Shown one piece after another: positions 18,608 through 27,381 of a DNA stretch of 64,000 nt. A program made the position numbers and the translations under genes. The stretch comes from an uncultured Clostridia bacterium (lineage in GTDB: Bacteria > Bacillota > Clostridia > Oscillospirales > Acutalibacteraceae): NCBI GenBank assembly GCA_944384825.1, contig CALWUT010000010.1, positions 1-64,000 on the forward strand. Reading direction: 5' to 3'. The first letter of the stretch is position 1. Each line of letters starts with the position of its first letter. The notes below the pieces were generated by a model, which saw only the letters and a list, made by a program, of their open reading frames with translations, made no database searches and was not told the DNA's origin.

Positions 18608-19618
18608 CTAACGCAAACGTTTTGATCTAATATGTCTCCATGATTTTGGCATCTCTAAGCATTTTCCCGCTCCGTCAGCTACACAGTCCAGCGGATTTTC
18701 TGCAACAGTAACAGGCATATTAGTAGCTTGATATATAAGAGAATCTATTCCTCTTATCAGAGCTCCTCCACCGGTCAGTACCATACCATGATCCATAATA
18801 TCAGCGGAAAGCTCCGGAGGAGTATTTTCAAGCGTATTTTTAACTGCTTCTACAATGCATCTTAGTGGATCCCACAAAGCTTCTCGAACCTCTTTCGCAG
18901 AAATAACAACACTCTTAGGAAACCCATCTAAAAGATCCCTTCCCTTAACTGACATTTCCCCTTCGTCTTCATAAGGTACAGCAGAACCGATCTCTATTTT
19001 TAAAGTTTCTGCAGTACGTTCACCTATTAAGAGGTTATATTTTCTTCTTATGTATGAAATAATAGCCTCATCAAATTTGTCTCCTGCCACTCTTTGAGAA
19101 GTTGAAGTTACGATATCTCCCAAAGCGATAACTGCGACTTCTGACGTTCCTCCTCCAATGTCTACTACCATACATCCCGTAGAACCCATTACAGGAAGTC
19201 CTGCTCCCAAAGCGGCTGCCATAGGTTCCTCAATAAGCTCCACTACACCGACGCCTGCTTGTTTTGCTGCGTCTTCTACGGCTCTTCTTTCTACTTCTGT
19301 TACACCTGACGGAATGCAAATTACCACACGCGGTTTACTAAAAAACATACTTTTAGTAGTTTGAGAAATGAAATATTTAAGCATAACAGATGTGATATCA
19401 AAATCCGCTATAACTCCATCTTTAAGAGGTCTTACGGCAACAATAGATCCAGGGGTACGTCCTATCATCTCTTTTGCCTGTTCGCCGACTGCTAAAATTG
19501 AATTATTTTTAGTGTCCACAGCTACTACCGAAGCTTCTCTTTTTACTATTCCTTTACCTTTCATAAAAACTAAAGTATTTGCAGTACCAAGATCTATTCC
19601 TATTTCTTTTGAAAACAT
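18608..19618 (-). CDS. mreB: Rod shape-determining protein MreB
   Basis: A bacterial actin of 336 aa that steers lateral wall synthesis. The phosphate-1 loop [14 protein letters not shown], phosphate-2 region [13 protein letters not shown] and adenosine motif [12 protein letters not shown] are all present. GGGAGGG precedes the ATG. It is the first gene of mreBCD-mrdA, and dut is upstream on the same strand. Confidence 0.97.
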   Translation of the reverse strand: MFSKEIGIDLGTANTLVFMKGKGIVKREASVVAVDTKNNSILAVGEQAKEMIGRTPGSIVAVRPLKDGVIADFDITSVMLKYFISQTTKSMFFSKPRVVICIPSGVTEVERRAVEDAAKQAGVGVVELIEEPMAAALGAGLPVMGSTGCMVVDIGGGTSEVAVIALGDIVTSTSQRVAGDKFDEAIISYIRRKYNLLIGERTAETLKIEIGSAVPYEDEGEMSVKGRDLLDGFPKSVVISAKEVREALWDPLRCIVEAVKNTLENTPPELSADIMDHGMVLTGGGALIRGIDSLIYQATNMPVTVAENPLDCVADGAGKCLEMPKSWRHIRSKRLR

Positions 19619-19734
19619 TTTTATTTGCCCTCCCGGCTACGCATTTAATAAATTTTATACTTTATTTATATGATTTACATTACTTTTTATTATACCACAC
19701 AAATCAAACTCTAAACTAAAAGAATAAAAATTAA

Positions 19735-20196
19735 TCATTTACCAGTCGAACCAAATCCCTTAGAACCTCTGGAAGTGGAATCAAGTGAACTAACTTCTTC
19801 AATAGGCAAATTTTCAACTTTCATAATCAAAAGTTGAGCGATTCTATCCCCCGGTTTTATAGTGTAAGAAGTATCACTAAGATTACAAAGTCCTATACCT
19901 ATTTCTCCTCTATAATCACTATCAATAACTCCTACTCCGTTTGAAAGAGTAATTCCATGTTTTATACTCAATCCGCTTCTTGCAAACACTAGAGCTACAT
20001 ATTCTCTACCCGGCAAGCTTATAGCTATACCGCAAGAAATGAAAGCACGTCCTCCGGGATTTAAAGTAACTTCATTTTCCATGCAAGCGTATAAATCCAT
20101 ACCTGCGGATCCTTCGGTAGCTCGGTAAGGAATTTTCGCTTCTTCAGAAATTTTGCAAAAATTTAATACATTTTTTATTTGATTTTTTCTTTCCAC
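19735..20196 (-). CDS. dut: dUTP diphosphatase
   Basis: A trimeric dUTPase of 153 aa. Motifs in order: AGMDLYA (1), ARSGLSIKHG (2), GVIDSDYRGEI (3), GDRIAQLLI (4) and RGSKGFGSTG (5). It hydrolyses dUTP to dUMP, limiting uracil in DNA. The N-terminal 15 residues are an extension. It lies upstream of mreB with a 116-nt gap. Confidence 0.95.
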   Translation of the reverse strand: MERKNQIKNVLNFCKISEEAKIPYRATEGSAGMDLYACMENEVTLNPGGRAFISCGIAISLPGREYVALVFARSGLSIKHGITLSNGVGVIDSDYRGEIGIGLCNLSDTSYTIKPGDRIAQLLIMKVENLPIEEVSSLDSTSRGSKGFGSTGK

Positions 20197-20687
20197 AATC
20201 TATACCTCTTTTTTCAACATTTTTCTGTTTAAATCCAAATTCAGATTAAAATCTAAGCAATAAGCCACTTCTATAGGCAATTTTTCTTCAATTTTCAAAA
20301 AAGTTTTCCTCATTTTCCACAAAGATTTCAACATTTTCAACTTAACTTGAATATTTGCTTATGAAATATAATATAAAAATGTTTATTTTTGAAAACTCTT
20401 AATGTAAATATTTGATATTTAGTAATTACCTTCTAAGTATTCATACGTACTTAATTTAAAAAACAATAAAATTTTCTAAATTTAGTTGAATAAACCTAAA
20501 ACTTGCTCTCAAAAATTGACGCGTAAACTTAATTTAATAAGAATCAGTACGTCTTTACTATTTTACCTTATCCTATTATCAGATTCAAAACTATTATTAA
20601 GTAACCAAACAAAATTATATATTTTGTATATCGAAGTATTGATATTTAAAAAACTATTATATAAAACATAGATAATTAAAAAAATAA
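20197..20687. other. AT-rich spacer between dut and the first 5S rRNA gene
   Basis: About 490 bases with no supportable gene. One 61-codon open frame (20486-20671, TTG, no ribosome site) has no coding character. A single TTTTCCACA at 20313-20321 is one base off a DnaA box, but it stands alone. Several short TTTTCAAC(A) runs lie close to dut. I see no RNA gene here. Confidence 0.6.
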
Positions 20688-20716
20688 TTGACAAACTAAA
20701 AAAATTAGAGTAAACT
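20688..20716 (+). promoter_or_regulatory. Promoter of the first 5S rRNA gene
   Basis: TTGACA at 20688-20693, 17-bp spacer, TAAACT at 20711-20716, placing the start a few bases before the mature 5S end at 20728. Confidence 0.7.
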
Positions 20717-20727
20717 ATAAAACATAA

Positions 20728-20845
20728 TGTTGGTGCTGATGATGCTCAGGGTACACCCGTTCCCATTCCGAACACGGTAGTTAAGCTGAGTGATGCCGAA
20801 GATACTTGGCTGGTAACGGCCTGGGAAAATAGGAAAGTGCCAACA
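20728..20845 (+). rRNA. rrf: 5S ribosomal RNA, copy 1
   Basis: 118 nt. The conserved core with ACACCCGTTCCCATTCCGAA and GTAGTTAAGCT is diagnostic of 5S rRNA. The ends TGTTGG and CCAACA close helix I. It stands alone with its own promoter; no 16S, 23S or tRNA gene is near. The sequence is identical to copy 2 except for the terminal base pair. Confidence 0.97.
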
Positions 20846-21019
20846 TTTTTATTTGTCTAAAAATAAAAGCGTTGCTTATAATTAAATGCATTTAATTTAT
20901 AAGTCTTGTAATTAGAGAAAAACAATTACAACTTCAGAATAAGTAAGAATTTATTTAAGCTATTTTTTGCTGCTCAATTACTTACAAAATAATTAATCAA
21001 AAAAATTTTAAAAAAACTA

Positions 21020-21048
21020 TTGACAAGATTTATAAACAAATGTATAAT
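21020..21048 (+). promoter_or_regulatory. Consensus promoter of the second 5S rRNA gene
   Basis: TTGACA at 21020-21025, exactly 17 bp, then TATAAT at 21043-21048, a perfect sigma-A promoter 13 bp before the 5S end. The preceding inter-gene stretch (20846-21019) carries AT-rich inverted repeats, TTGTAATT/AATTACAA and CTTATAA/TTATAAG-like, which may end the first transcript. Confidence 0.88.
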
Positions 21049-21060
21049 GTAATACATAAG

Positions 21061-21178
21061 CGTTGGTGCTGATGATGCTCAGGGTACACCCGTTCCCATT
21101 CCGAACACGGTAGTTAAGCTGAGTGATGCCGAAGATACTTGGCTGGTAACGGCCTGGGAAAATAGGAAAGTGCCAACG
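21061..21178 (+). rRNA. rrf: 5S ribosomal RNA, copy 2
   Basis: 118 nt, identical to copy 1 apart from the terminal pair, here C-G (CGTTGG/CCAACG) instead of T-A. The paired change keeps helix I closed. It is followed by a T-rich run and then a GG-leader gene. Confidence 0.97.
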
Positions 21179-21271
21179 TTTTTTTATTTTCTAATTAATA
21201 TATAAATAAAAAAATTAAACTTATGACATTTTATTTAAACAAGTACTGCTACTGAAAGGTGGTAATGAAAA

Positions 21272-21760
21272 ATGAATCTATTAAAAAATCTTGAGTTTTT
21301 AAATTCTTCGGAAGAAATAAATAAGCTTAAGTCTTTAAATGATAAAGAAAAAATAAAAGAGTACTTCTTAGAAAAAGGCATAAAAATATCACCCGAAAAA
21401 GCTGAAGAAATTAAAAATTTGATATTTAATGCTAAAATTCTTAATGATAATGAAAAGTATAATAATATTCCAAATGATTCGGACTCAAGTGTTTTAGAAG
21501 CTTCAGGTGGAAAAAGTATTGCAAATAATGTTATAGCTTTAGGAGTTGCAGTAATTCTAGGAGCAGGAACATTAAAGTTCGGATGGGATGTAAAAAATGA
21601 ATATAAAAGCAGATCTAATATGGTAGGAAATATTTTTGGAGTACTAAAAGATACAGTTAAAGATAATGGATTTTTTGGTTCAAGTATATATGACACTGCC
21701 GTAAGAAAAACTGCCAACGGAATTATTAACTTGCAAAATTATTTAATAAGTGGAAATTAA
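21272..21760 (+). CDS. Nif11-like GG-leader protein with a hydrophobic helix in the cargo
   Basis: A 162-aa protein with AAAGGTGG upstream. Residues 1-80 form a helical acidic/basic leader with a Nif11-like pattern (YFLEKGIKISPEKAEEI) ending in LEASGG at 75-80. The cargo after GG (about 82 aa) has a membrane-like helix, NNVIALGVAVILGAGTL, then a soluble tail. In known systems such leaders are cut after GG by a C39 peptidase-ABC exporter. It sits between the 5S genes and sigG and has no modifying enzyme next to it. I infer an exported, perhaps membrane-active, peptide. Confidence 0.75.
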   Translation: MNLLKNLEFLNSSEEINKLKSLNDKEKIKEYFLEKGIKISPEKAEEIKNLIFNAKILNDNEKYNNIPNDSDSSVLEASGGKSIANNVIALGVAVILGAGTLKFGWDVKNEYKSRSNMVGNIFGVLKDTVKDNGFFGSSIYDTAVRKTANGIINLQNYLISGN

Positions 21761-21833
21761 ATAATTTTAAGATTTAAAAATATAAATTCAAATATTGAAT
21801 TGTGAAATGATTAACCTATGAAATACTTTTATG

Positions 21834-21880
21834 AAAAGCACTGCTTAGTACTAAAAATACTCAAGTAGTGCTTTTAAAGT
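21834..21880. terminator. Bidirectional intrinsic terminator
   Basis: AAAAGCACT-GCTT pairs with AAG-TAGTGCTTTT across a 16-nt loop, between the GG-leader gene and the converging sigG. Confidence 0.7.
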
Positions 21881-21897
21881 TAAATTTTTAAATATTT

Positions 21898-22662
21898 TTA
21901 TTCTTTAATCTTAGCCATAGCACTTTTTTCTAGTCTAGATACTTGTGCTTGACTAATACCTATTTTCTCTGCTACCTGCATTTGAGTCTTACCTTTTAAA
22001 AATCTCAAGCTTAGAATACTTCTTTCGCGGTCATTTAATTTTTTAATAGCTTGTTTCATCCCTATTTCTTCAAGCCAATTCATGTCGTCATTATTGTCTC
22101 CCACTTGATCCATAACATATACTACATCACCATTACTATCAGAAAAAATTGGTTCATTTAGAGAAATAGGTTCTACAACTGATTCTAATGCAAGCACAAC
22201 CGCTTCTTTGGATACCTCCATTTCTTTTGCAATCTCTTCTATTGTAGGTTCTTGATTTTTAGAATCGATAAGCTGCTCTTTAACTTGCATTGCTCTATAA
22301 GCCATATCCCTCATTGACCTACTGACTCTTACGGAATTGTTGTCTCTAAGGTACCTTCGAATTTCTCCTATAATCATAGGTACTGCGTAAGTAGAAAATC
22401 TTACATTTTGGGAAACATCAAAATTATCTATTGATTTTATAAGTCCTATACATCCTACCTGAAAAAGATCATCAAGAGTCTCTCCGCGACCAGTAAATCT
22501 ATGAACAACACTTAAAACCAACCTTAAATTTCCATTAATAAGTTTTTCTCTTGCATTTTCATTTCCATTCTTAGCAAGAATTAAAAGATCAGCTTTTTCC
22601 TTTTCCGTCAGAAGACTTAAATTAGACGTATTCATCCCACAAATTTTAACTTTATACTGCAT
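21898..22662 (-). CDS. sigG: Forespore sigma factor SigG
   Basis: A 254-aa sigma-70 factor. The N-terminus VKICGMNTSNLSLLT matches SigG and binds the anti-sigma factor CsfB/SpoIIAB. Region 2 includes FQVGCIGLIKSIDNFDVSQ and FSTYAVPMIIGEIRRYLRD; region 4 ends in the helix-turn-helix KTQMQVAEKIGISQAQVSRLEK. It directs late forespore genes. It stands alone here, not beside spoIIGA/sigE as in Bacillus. The ATG is set by family alignment; the upstream GGGAGG is about 16 nt away, which is long. Confidence 0.95.
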   Translation of the reverse strand: MQYKVKICGMNTSNLSLLTEKEKADLLILAKNGNENAREKLINGNLRLVLSVVHRFTGRGETLDDLFQVGCIGLIKSIDNFDVSQNVRFSTYAVPMIIGEIRRYLRDNNSVRVSRSMRDMAYRAMQVKEQLIDSKNQEPTIEEIAKEMEVSKEAVVLALESVVEPISLNEPIFSDSNGDVVYVMDQVGDNNDDMNWLEEIGMKQAIKKLNDRERSILSLRFLKGKTQMQVAEKIGISQAQVSRLEKSAMAKIKE

Positions 22663-22855
22663 ATTACAAAAGCTTCACCCTCCCTATAACTCCCAAATTT
22701 ACATTTTTAGTATTGACAAAAAAATGTAATTAATTCATTAGTTAGAAATTAATCTAGAATTTTTATCCTTTTTTTATTCGTACACGCATAGTATTTATAA
22801 AAGCAATCTTTGGAAAGAAAGGAAGAGGCGGATTTTTTACCGCAAATTTTAAATT

Positions 22856-24022
22856 ATGAAACTTTTCCATACAATAAACAAATTCAAGCATAAAAAATTA
22901 TTTTTGTGGTTACTCTCTTTGACTTGGTTTTGTGCTTTTACTGCAAACGTCAGCGGATTAGATGTTTCAGCAAAGTCGGCAATACTGATTTGTGCAGACT
23001 CCGGAATTACAGTATGGAGTAAAAACGAGTTCGAGCCCCTTCCTATGGCAAGTACTACTAAAATAATGACATCTTTGCTTGCACTCGAACACGCAGCAGC
23101 TCATGGAAACAAAGAAATAGAAATTACAAGGGAAATGATACAAGTCGAAGGAACGTCTATGGGACTAATGCAAGGAGATATTGTAAATCTCGAATCTCTT
23201 GCAAAAGGAATGTTACTTTGCTCCGGTAATGACGCCGCAAATGCTGCCGCTATTGCAGTAGCGGGCGAAACAAAAGAATTCATAAATTTAATGAATGAGA
23301 AATCACGACTTCTTGGAATGAAAGATACTAAGTTCTCCACTCCTTCAGGACTAGATAAAGATAATCATCATTCAACAGCTTACGATATGGCTGTTTTAGG
23401 GGCATATGCTATGGAAAACGAAACATTTGCAAAAATAGTTTCACAAAAAAGTATGCAAGTAAAATTTATAAACCCTGCTAAAACTGTAAATATAAAAAAT
23501 CATAATAAATTACTCAGACTATACGAATACTGCACAGGAATAAAAACTGGCTTTACAAAATTAGCAGGAAGATGTTTGGTTTCATGTGCACAAAAAAACG
23601 GAGTTAAACTTGTATGCGTAACTCTCAATGCCCCTAATGATTGGGATGATCATATTGCTCTTTATAATTATGGATTCGAAAATACTATAACTAAAAATTT
23701 CGACGATAAAAACTTCAGATCTTCTTTAAAAGTAGAAAGAGGTACAAAAGAAGAAATACCAATCGGATCGTTAACTGACTTCTCAGTAGGGTTAAAACTG
23801 GGTCAGGAAAATTGTGTCGTGAGAAAAGTAGAAATACCCGATGTACACTACGCTCCCATAGAAAAAGGACAAATAATCGGAAAAGTAGTATACTATTTAA
23901 ATGATATAATCATAGGAGAAAATAATGTTGTAGCGCTGGAAGAAGTAAAAGAGAATAAAATAGAGGAGCAAGGTTTTTTTAAAAGCATAGGAAAATTCTT
24001 TTCTAAATTTTTCGGAAAATAA
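22856..24022 (+). CDS. dacF: D-alanyl-D-alanine carboxypeptidase (DacF/PBP5 type)
   Basis: A 388-aa low-molecular-weight PBP. Signal or anchor sequence (KLFLWLLSLTWFCAFTA), then SxxK at S66-T-T-K69, SGN at 123-125, KTG in GIKTGFTKLAG, and the C-terminal PBP5_C beta domain with a basic amphipathic end (FFKSIGKFFSKFFGK) for membrane attachment. It trims stem pentapeptides. It lies divergently from sigG, so a sporulation role is likely but not certain. The ribosome site GGAAGAGG is more than 20 nt from the ATG; a GCGG-loop-CCGC hairpin sits between. Confidence 0.9.
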   Translation: MKLFHTINKFKHKKLFLWLLSLTWFCAFTANVSGLDVSAKSAILICADSGITVWSKNEFEPLPMASTTKIMTSLLALEHAAAHGNKEIEITREMIQVEGTSMGLMQGDIVNLESLAKGMLLCSGNDAANAAAIAVAGETKEFINLMNEKSRLLGMKDTKFSTPSGLDKDNHHSTAYDMAVLGAYAMENETFAKIVSQKSMQVKFINPAKTVNIKNHNKLLRLYEYCTGIKTGFTKLAGRCLVSCAQKNGVKLVCVTLNAPNDWDDHIALYNYGFENTITKNFDDKNFRSSLKVERGTKEEIPIGSLTDFSVGLKLGQENCVVRKVEIPDVHYAPIEKGQIIGKVVYYLNDIIIGENNVVALEEVKENKIEEQGFFKSIGKFFSKFFGK

Positions 24023-24045
24023 TCATAAGGAGCTAGAATTTTAAA

Positions 24046-24762
24046 ATGAAAGAAAAAATAGTACTACAAAAATATATGGCAAGTTGTGGAGTAGACTCAA
24101 GAAGAAAATGTCAAATGCTTATCGCACAAGGAAAAGTTAAAATAAACGGAAAAATTGCTTCTCTAGGAGCAAAAGTATTCCCTGAAACAGATATAGTAAC
24201 TGTAAATAATAAAAAAATAGAACTTACTAAGACTAGTAAATTCTATATCATGCTTTATAAACCACGTGGATTTATAACCACTCTTCACGACGAACGAGGA
24301 AGAAAATGTGTCGCCCAACTTATTAATGACATTCCGGCACGTCTGTTTCCAGTCGGTCGTTTAGACAAAGATTCGGAAGGCCTCTTATTGATGACCAACG
24401 ATGGAGACTTCGCTAACCGAGTTATTCATCCGTCAAGAAATATATGGAAAACTTATAGAGTTACAGTTAAACCAACTATAACAGAAAAGCAATTAAATGA
24501 TTTATGTTCTATAACGACTGTCGATGACAAACCAATTGAACCTGCAAGAATTGAAGTTCTAACTAAAGAACCCGGAAGAGCTGTACTTAAAATTTCAATA
24601 AAAGAAGGCATCAATCGTCAGATTCGGAAAATGTGCGAAAAATCAGATATCAAAATATCACGCTTAAAAAGAATTGCAATAGGAAACTTAAAATTAGGTA
24701 TGCTCACTCCAGGTAAATGGAAATCTCTCAAGGAAGAAGAAATAAATCAATTTTCATTATAA
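24046..24762 (+). CDS. rluB: rRNA pseudouridine synthase (RluB/RsuA family)
   Basis: The product has 238 aa: an S4 RNA-binding domain (about 1-60, VLQKYMASCGVDSRRKCQML) then the catalytic domain with Asp in PVGRLDKDSEGLLLMTNDG and EGINRQIRKM near the end. It converts uridine to pseudouridine in 23S or 16S rRNA. It is 23 nt after dacF. Its last 16 nt overlap the 3' end of the convergent zinc-ribbon gene. Confidence 0.92.
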   Translation: MKEKIVLQKYMASCGVDSRRKCQMLIAQGKVKINGKIASLGAKVFPETDIVTVNNKKIELTKTSKFYIMLYKPRGFITTLHDERGRKCVAQLINDIPARLFPVGRLDKDSEGLLLMTNDGDFANRVIHPSRNIWKTYRVTVKPTITEKQLNDLCSITTVDDKPIEPARIEVLTKEPGRAVLKISIKEGINRQIRKMCEKSDIKISRLKRIAIGNLKLGMLTPGKWKSLKEEEINQFSL

Positions 24763-25445
24763 ACGTTCGGCATGTCTTCTTCAAATAATATCCCGCAATT
24801 TTGACAATACAAATACTTAACTCTAGCATTTCCGCAACTTACCCTGTTCAATAAGCATACAGTATTTGCTCCACAATGACGACACTTCGTATCAAAATTT
24901 AATGCATGTTTCTCTTCAAAATCTTTATCCGAACAAATTTTATTACAGCCTAGATTGCGACACCGATACCCCTCTTCATATGAGTAAACTATTAAATAAT
25001 TGCAATAGGGACAAGCGGGTTTGACACTCTTTTTTCTATGCTTCGGAAAAATAGCACCTTTTTCAAATACTAATTTTTCTCCCTCATAAAAGAATTTAAA
25101 ATTACAACAGCATGCGACACAAATAATAATATTGGAAGCATCACGGAGATAAACTCTAGGGAAAGTTGTAAATTTGGAAACGCTGTCTTGCGTAAACATT
25201 CTTTTACAGTATGGACAATGAATTTGCTTACCTTCCTCAATTAATTGAGATAAAACATCAAACTTAAGAAAATTATGCTTAGCACAAGAAGTAGGTTTAG
25301 GTTTTTTCTCAGAGCGGGTTTTATCTTTTTTACAACATGTGGATTTCTCAATTTTATTTCGAAAAGCTATACATGTATCGAATTTTGTAAAATTTAATAC
25401 CATTGCCATTATAATTAAATTACTCATTAATTTTTTTAATTTCAC
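24747..25445 (-). CDS. Secreted Cys-rich zinc-ribbon protein, copy 2
   Basis: The product has 232 aa with GTG start 25445 (AAAGGAG eight bases upstream). A Sec-like N-terminus, MKLKKLMSNLIIMAMVLNF, precedes several Cys pairs: CPYC, CVACCC, CPYC, CRHCG and CQNCG, read as two or three zinc ribbons. It is a paralogue of the gene at 25776: the signal region, ribosome site and upstream non-coding DNA are nearly identical, but the bodies have diverged. Secreted zinc ribbons are rare, because such folds normally bind nucleic acid or protein in the cytosol. The function is unknown. Confidence 0.75.
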   Translation of the reverse strand: MKLKKLMSNLIIMAMVLNFTKFDTCIAFRNKIEKSTCCKKDKTRSEKKPKPTSCAKHNFLKFDVLSQLIEEGKQIHCPYCKRMFTQDSVSKFTTFPRVYLRDASNIIICVACCCNFKFFYEGEKLVFEKGAIFPKHRKKSVKPACPYCNYLIVYSYEEGYRCRNLGCNKICSDKDFEEKHALNFDTKCRHCGANTVCLLNRVSCGNARVKYLYCQNCGILFEEDMPNVYNEN

Positions 25446-25582
25446 AATTCTATCTCCTTTTTATTTATTAGTAAACAAAATGCCAAACTTATTTTAACAT
25501 ATAAAAAGTATTTTTCAATAATAATTTAAATTTCTTTAAATTAATTTAAATAATAACTTTATAAATAAAAAATAAAAAGTCA

Positions 25583-25609
25583 AGGCACTCAAATAATTAT
25601 TGAATGCCT
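25583..25609. terminator. Duplicated copy of the pheT terminator
   Basis: A 27-bp near-palindrome built on AGGCA(C/T)TCAA and TTGAATGCCT; it matches the terminator at 27327-27353 with one mismatch in the stem. It now follows the pheT fragment. Confidence 0.7.
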
Positions 25610-25764
25610 AAACTTATTACTTAATGATTTAAGAAAATTATTTTCAATTTCTTCTAAAGTTAAATCATTAAACTTACTGCAATAATTTATTTCGTAAAGT
25701 ACTGCATGTTCACTCGGAGACATATTTTTATCTGAATATATATCCTTAACTTCCCTTACATTTT
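25610..25764 (-). pseudogene. Fragment of the pheT 3' end
   Basis: The stretch is close to the last coding part of pheT (27410-27575), including shared runs such as AAAGTACTGCATGTTCACTC and ATATATCCTTAACTT, but it has an internal deletion, no start, and stops matching at about 25764, just before the copy-1 zinc-ribbon gene's end. It marks the left edge of a tandem duplication of pheT 3' end plus spacer plus zinc-ribbon gene. Confidence 0.85.
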
Positions 25765-25775
25765 ATCTCCAACAA

Positions 25776-27188
25776 TCAATTATAAGTAACTATCCAACCA
25801 ATTCCAGCAGAATATCCCAAATAAGGTAAGATTCTTGTTTTCCATTTTTTCTGACTTATTCTTTTGATATTTTCATCAGAAAGCATTGTATTTAAAAAAT
25901 CAACTTTTAAATTTTCTTTCGGAATTAATCTTTTTCTATCATTGTATGGTAATTTTTTTATCCAATCTATAATTGCATTAATTATTCTGTCTTTTGGTAC
26001 ATTAATTAAATGCTGATAAGTTAAACCTTTAGCACAAGGTGCAAAACATGTGTATTTTTCACCATCATACGTAGCAAGCATTTTTCTATCACAAGCATAA
26101 CAATAATGCACATATACAACTGAAATTTTCTTTTCACCTTTTAAACATCTATAAGTTTCTATAAATCCATCGTAGCTTCCACAGGCACACTTACCAAGCT
26201 TTGAAAAATCACTATCCTTATCTATATCTATTGTATGTTCACCAGAGCCACAATCTTTACAAGATTTGTTATTACGACAACAACTACATTGCCCCTTATG
26301 AAAGGCAAACGCTCTAAATCCGCAACCTTTGCATTTATAAGGTTTACCTTTAAAAATTGTCTTTTGACCTATTTTGGATTTTCTTTTATTAACGATAGGA
26401 GTTGAAGCCCAATTTCTATTACATACTGTACATACAATCTTACACCCTTTAGGGGATTTACGGAAAATTTTTCCATTATTTATCAATTGACATTTAGGAT
26501 TTTTACAGGAAGCGCATTCCCTAGGAGAAATATATCTGCCTTCGCGAAACACCTTAGTTCTAAAACTTATTTCATTCTCCTTTAATGCTTCACCATTTTC
26601 TAATTCAATAGAACTAAAACCATCATCAGCAGACCATAGCAATTTTTTAGAGTATACCATAGGAATTGAAGGCTCAGGAGGTACATCTTTTGGTTGAGGA
26701 AGCGCTTTGCCTAAAGCTTCACCATCCTTGTCCTTGATTATTCCTTTGGCTTCCTTTGATATTCTCTTTGACACAGCTTCCTCTTCTTTTTGCAAAAGAG
26801 GTAATCTCGGCAGCTTTGTAGTTAACGTCTTTTCTTCTCTAAATAAAACACTTTTTGGAGCATAATCTTCATCTTTCTCAGATGCCATCAATGTACGTTT
26901 CCGCGCATAATCTTCATCTTTCTCAGATACCATCAATGTACGTTTCCGCGCATAATTTTCCTCTTCTTCCGTTAGTGATAGTGATGAGTCATCATTTGAA
27001 ACATCAGATACCTGTATGGGAGAGATTTCTGGTGAATTATCTTCTTCTATTGTCGTTTCATCCAAACATGTAATTTCAGATTCTGTTAATTCACTCTCAG
27101 TTGGCACACCCATGACATGACCACTTCCTACTGTAGATCCTAAACTCGCTGATATCATTAATATCGACATTAATTTTTTTAATTTCAC
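25776..27188 (-). CDS. Secreted multi-zinc-ribbon protein, copy 1
   Basis: The product has 470 aa with GTG start after AAAGGAG. A signal peptide (MKLKKLMSILMISASLG...) leads to an acidic low-complexity region with 15-residue repeats (YARKRTLMxSEKDED), then about 250 residues with many Cys pairs: CASCKNPKC, CTVCNR, CKGCGF, CSCCRNNKSCKDCG, CACG and CYACDR. These form perhaps four to six zinc knuckles or ribbons. It lies downstream of pheT on the same strand. Its spacer and N-terminus are shared with copy 2. Function unknown; a surface or secreted metal-binding or host-facing protein is possible. Confidence 0.78.
   Translation of the reverse strand: MKLKKLMSILMISASLGSTVGSGHVMGVPTESELTESEITCLDETTIEEDNSPEISPIQVSDVSNDDSSLSLTEEEENYARKRTLMVSEKDEDYARKRTLMASEKDEDYAPKSVLFREEKTLTTKLPRLPLLQKEEEAVSKRISKEAKGIIKDKDGEALGKALPQPKDVPPEPSIPMVYSKKLLWSADDGFSSIELENGEALKENEISFRTKVFREGRYISPRECASCKNPKCQLINNGKIFRKSPKGCKIVCTVCNRNWASTPIVNKRKSKIGQKTIFKGKPYKCKGCGFRAFAFHKGQCSCCRNNKSCKDCGSGEHTIDIDKDSDFSKLGKCACGSYDGFIETYRCLKGEKKISVVYVHYCYACDRKMLATYDGEKYTCFAPCAKGLTYQHLINVPKDRIINAIIDWIKKLPYNDRKRLIPKENLKVDFLNTMLSDENIKRISQKKWKTRILPYLGYSAGIGWIVTYN
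26860..26960 (-). repeat. 45-bp in-frame tandem repeats
   Basis: Two full 45-bp units (26860-26904, 26905-26949) and part of a third code for YARKRTLM(V/A)SEKDED. They differ at one base or so, showing recent expansion in the acidic N-terminal region of the zinc-ribbon protein. Confidence 0.88.
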
Positions 27189-27326
27189 AATTCTATCTCC
27201 TTTTTATTTATTAGTAAACAAAATACCAAGCTTGTTCTAACATATGAAAAAGTATTTGTCAATAATAATTTAAATTTTCATAAATTAATTTAAATAATAA
27301 TTTTATAATTAAAAAATAAAAAATTA

Positions 27327-27353
27327 AGGCATTCAAATAATTATTGAATGCCT
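27327..27353. terminator. Terminator after pheT
   Basis: AGGCATTCAA pairs with TTGAATGCCT; minus-strand reading gives T-rich sequence after the stem. A copy lies at 25583. Confidence 0.75.
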
Positions 27354-27381
27354 AAGAATATAATTTAATAATTCTAATTTC

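Noticed and set aside
20313..20321. DnaA box and replication origin near dut
   Set aside because: Only one near-match (TTTTCCACA); no cluster of boxes and no dnaA/dnaN nearby.
20486..20671. 61-codon frame before the 5S genes
   Set aside because: TTG start without ribosome site, no coding character, in AT-rich DNA.
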